Below, one piece after another: positions 5,926 through 7,049 of a stretch of 7,049 bases of DNA. The DNA is from an uncultured Candidatus Saccharibacteria bacterium. Its GTDB lineage: Bacteria; Patescibacteriota; Saccharimonadia; Saccharimonadales; UBA4665. Numbering within the stretch: position 1 is the stretch's first letter; every line of letters begins with the position of its first letter. A program made the position numbers and the translations under genes. The notes under the pieces are model-generated. The model did no database searches, had not been told where the DNA came from, and saw nothing but the letters and a program-made list of their open reading frames with translations. Location: NCBI GenBank assembly GCA_903891235.1, contig CAITDW010000065.1, forward strand, positions 1 to 7,049. Reading direction: 5' to 3'.

Positions 5926-7049
5926 TTTTTATTTTTACTAAGTTTACTAAGTTTAAATTGACTATAATTTTCAGCTGCTAACCTAGCAAGTTCAGGATCC
6001 TCACCCTTATTTACAAATATCATAGACTCAGCGATAGTTGGATGTCTTTCGAGTAAAATATCATGCATCTTCTTCGCTATCTTCCTGTATCCGCTATGTC
6101 CTTGAGGACCTGTTCTCAGTTCAATGAAATGTATCATTTCTCGAGCATTCATAGTAACCTTCCATCTCATACGATGCCCCATTAGTGTTGCATATTGAGA
6201 TTCCAAAAAATATTCATTTTCTTGCAATAAATTAAATAGTTCTAAACTAAGATCAAAACATTCTTCAAAAAGATTACCAACTTCTGCAAGCTCTACGATT
6301 TCTGGAGTTTCATATCCATACCTTGGTGTTAATTCTTGCCATTCCATGTCATCAACCATACGATGTCTTTGTAAATCCCTGAATATACCATAATCACATA
6401 ATAAATCCCATGAGTAATGTGCTTTTTCTAAAGCTCTTCCGGGCTTATGCCTCCTATTGAGTCTTATGCCAAAATAATTTGATAGAATCTTCTGTTTTTT
6501 ATCGAATGACCATGCATCTACCTCATGACGTATTTCACGAAGAGATAGATTGCTATGCCCATACAAAATATCTGGAACTAAGTCTAATTCATTAATTGGC
6601 CATATATCTGTTAGAGATACATCATTGAATTCAAGAGAGTAAGAACTTGGTAACATTTTTTCAGCTAATTCTTTCATCTTATTTTTTGTATTTGCCATAA
6701 ATGCAATTGTAGCTCCACCCCACTCTGGAATGTCGGCTCTTTCTAAAAAGTACTCAATAACCTTACGACTCTCTTTTAGTATCTTTTCGCCGACTATATT
6801 AGCTTCATTCAGGTTATCACTCATCAGATTCATTATTAATGACTCTATGGCCTGACCTGAAGCATAAATGCCAACAGTTGATTTGGTAGAAACTGGTAGA
6901 ACCAGCCTAGCCGTATCACATGCTTGAGCTTTGATAGAATTTTTGAATGCAGTATTTCTATTTTCATTAGGAACAGACGAATTTTCTGTTAAATATAATG
7001 CAATTTTATGGACTATTTCACTATAGTTATCAAATATTTTATTATTAAT
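5922..7049 (-). CDS. ThyX-like (flavin-dependent thymidylate synthase family) protein with two ThyX-type modules, 5' end beyond window
   Basis: The minus-strand frame is open from the right edge to TAA 5924-5922 (375 visible residues). A Met at 6833 is internal: upstream residues continue a ThyX-like helix bundle. ThyX enzymes make dTMP from dUMP with FAD and methylene-tetrahydrofolate. Visible residues about 38-100 resemble the end of one ThyX domain (ACDTARLVLPVSTKSTVG, then IYASGQAIESLI), but the usual NAR..hF..LR residues are lost. A second module follows. It has a helix ALEKAHYSWDLLCDYGIFRD (about 206-225) and RHR (228-230), then MVDDMEWQELTPRY in place of the compact RHRxxSxNExSxRY motif: about three residues longer and without the serine. 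It ends with NAREMIHFIELR (301-312). Family membership is clear; thymidylate synthase activity is not assured. The C-terminus ends KLSKLSKNKN. Confidence 0.75.
   Translation of the reverse strand: MNNKIFDNYSEIVHKIALYLTENSSVPNENRNTAFKNSIKAQACDTARLVLPVSTKSTVGIYASGQAIESLIMNLMSDNLNEANIVGEKILKESRKVIEYFLERADIPEWGGATIAFMANTKNKMKELAEKMLPSSYSLEFNDVSLTDIWPINELDLVPDILYGHSNLSLREIRHEVDAWSFDKKQKILSNYFGIRLNRRHKPGRALEKAHYSWDLLCDYGIFRDLQRHRMVDDMEWQELTPRYGYETPEIVELAEVGNLFEECFDLSLELFNLLQENEYFLESQYATLMGHRMRWKVTMNAREMIHFIELRTGPQGHSGYRKIAKKMHDILLERHPTIAESMIFVNKGEDPELARLAAENYSQFKLSKLSKNKN
5934..5951 (-). repeat. 9-bp tandem duplication in the ThyX-like C-terminus
   Basis: The 9-mer TTTACTAAG occurs twice in direct succession (plus-strand reading, 5934-5942 and 5943-5951). 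It encodes the repeated KLS of the terminal KLSKLSKNKN. It probably reflects replication slippage near the stop codon. Confidence 0.6.

Overview
The window looks like a chromosomal segment of a low-GC, gene-dense bacterium with a reduced genome, most likely a Patescibacteria/CPR member and possibly Saccharibacteria (TM7). This rests on recall of protein families, not on a search. The pointers are a DnaX without its usual zinc module, a conserved unknown protein with a short N-terminal helix and a beta-rich body, a ThyX-like protein that appears to carry two ThyX-type modules, and rplJ-rplL lying next to replication genes rather than next to rpoBC. Standard-code stops (TAA, TAG) fit every gene.

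Layout, right to left, because almost everything is on the minus strand. A ThyX-like gene enters from the right edge (5922-7049, 5' end missing). It meets a small plus-strand gene (5731-5925) tail to tail, and their stop codons overlap. An intergenic region of about 240 bases (5490-5730) holds two back-to-back sigma70-type promoters: one for the small gene, one for rplJ. The rplJ transcript carries a folded leader that matches the L10-binding autoregulatory leader. Then follow rplJ (L10), rplL (L7/L12), a conserved protein of unknown function, dnaX (clamp-loader ATPase), dnaB (replicative helicase) and a multi-pass membrane protein resembling GT-C glycosyltransferases. The last runs off the left edge.

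The genes form two functional blocks. rplJ-rplL build the ribosomal stalk and are probably controlled by free L10 or the L10-L12 complex. The unknown gene, dnaX and dnaB run in one direction with gaps of 46 and 21 bases. A perfect DnaA-box 9-mer and a promoter lie just upstream of this block. No convincing intrinsic terminator separates rplL from it, so read-through is possible. Two genes, dnaX and the membrane glycosyltransferase-like gene, have a perfect TATAAT exactly 8 bases before the ATG and no Shine-Dalgarno sequence. dnaB, rplJ and rplL have clear AAGGA-type sites. The window therefore seems to mix leaderless and Shine-Dalgarno-led starts.

No tRNA, rRNA, CRISPR array, insertion sequence or phage gene was seen. 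No stretch over 300 bases lacks a gene.
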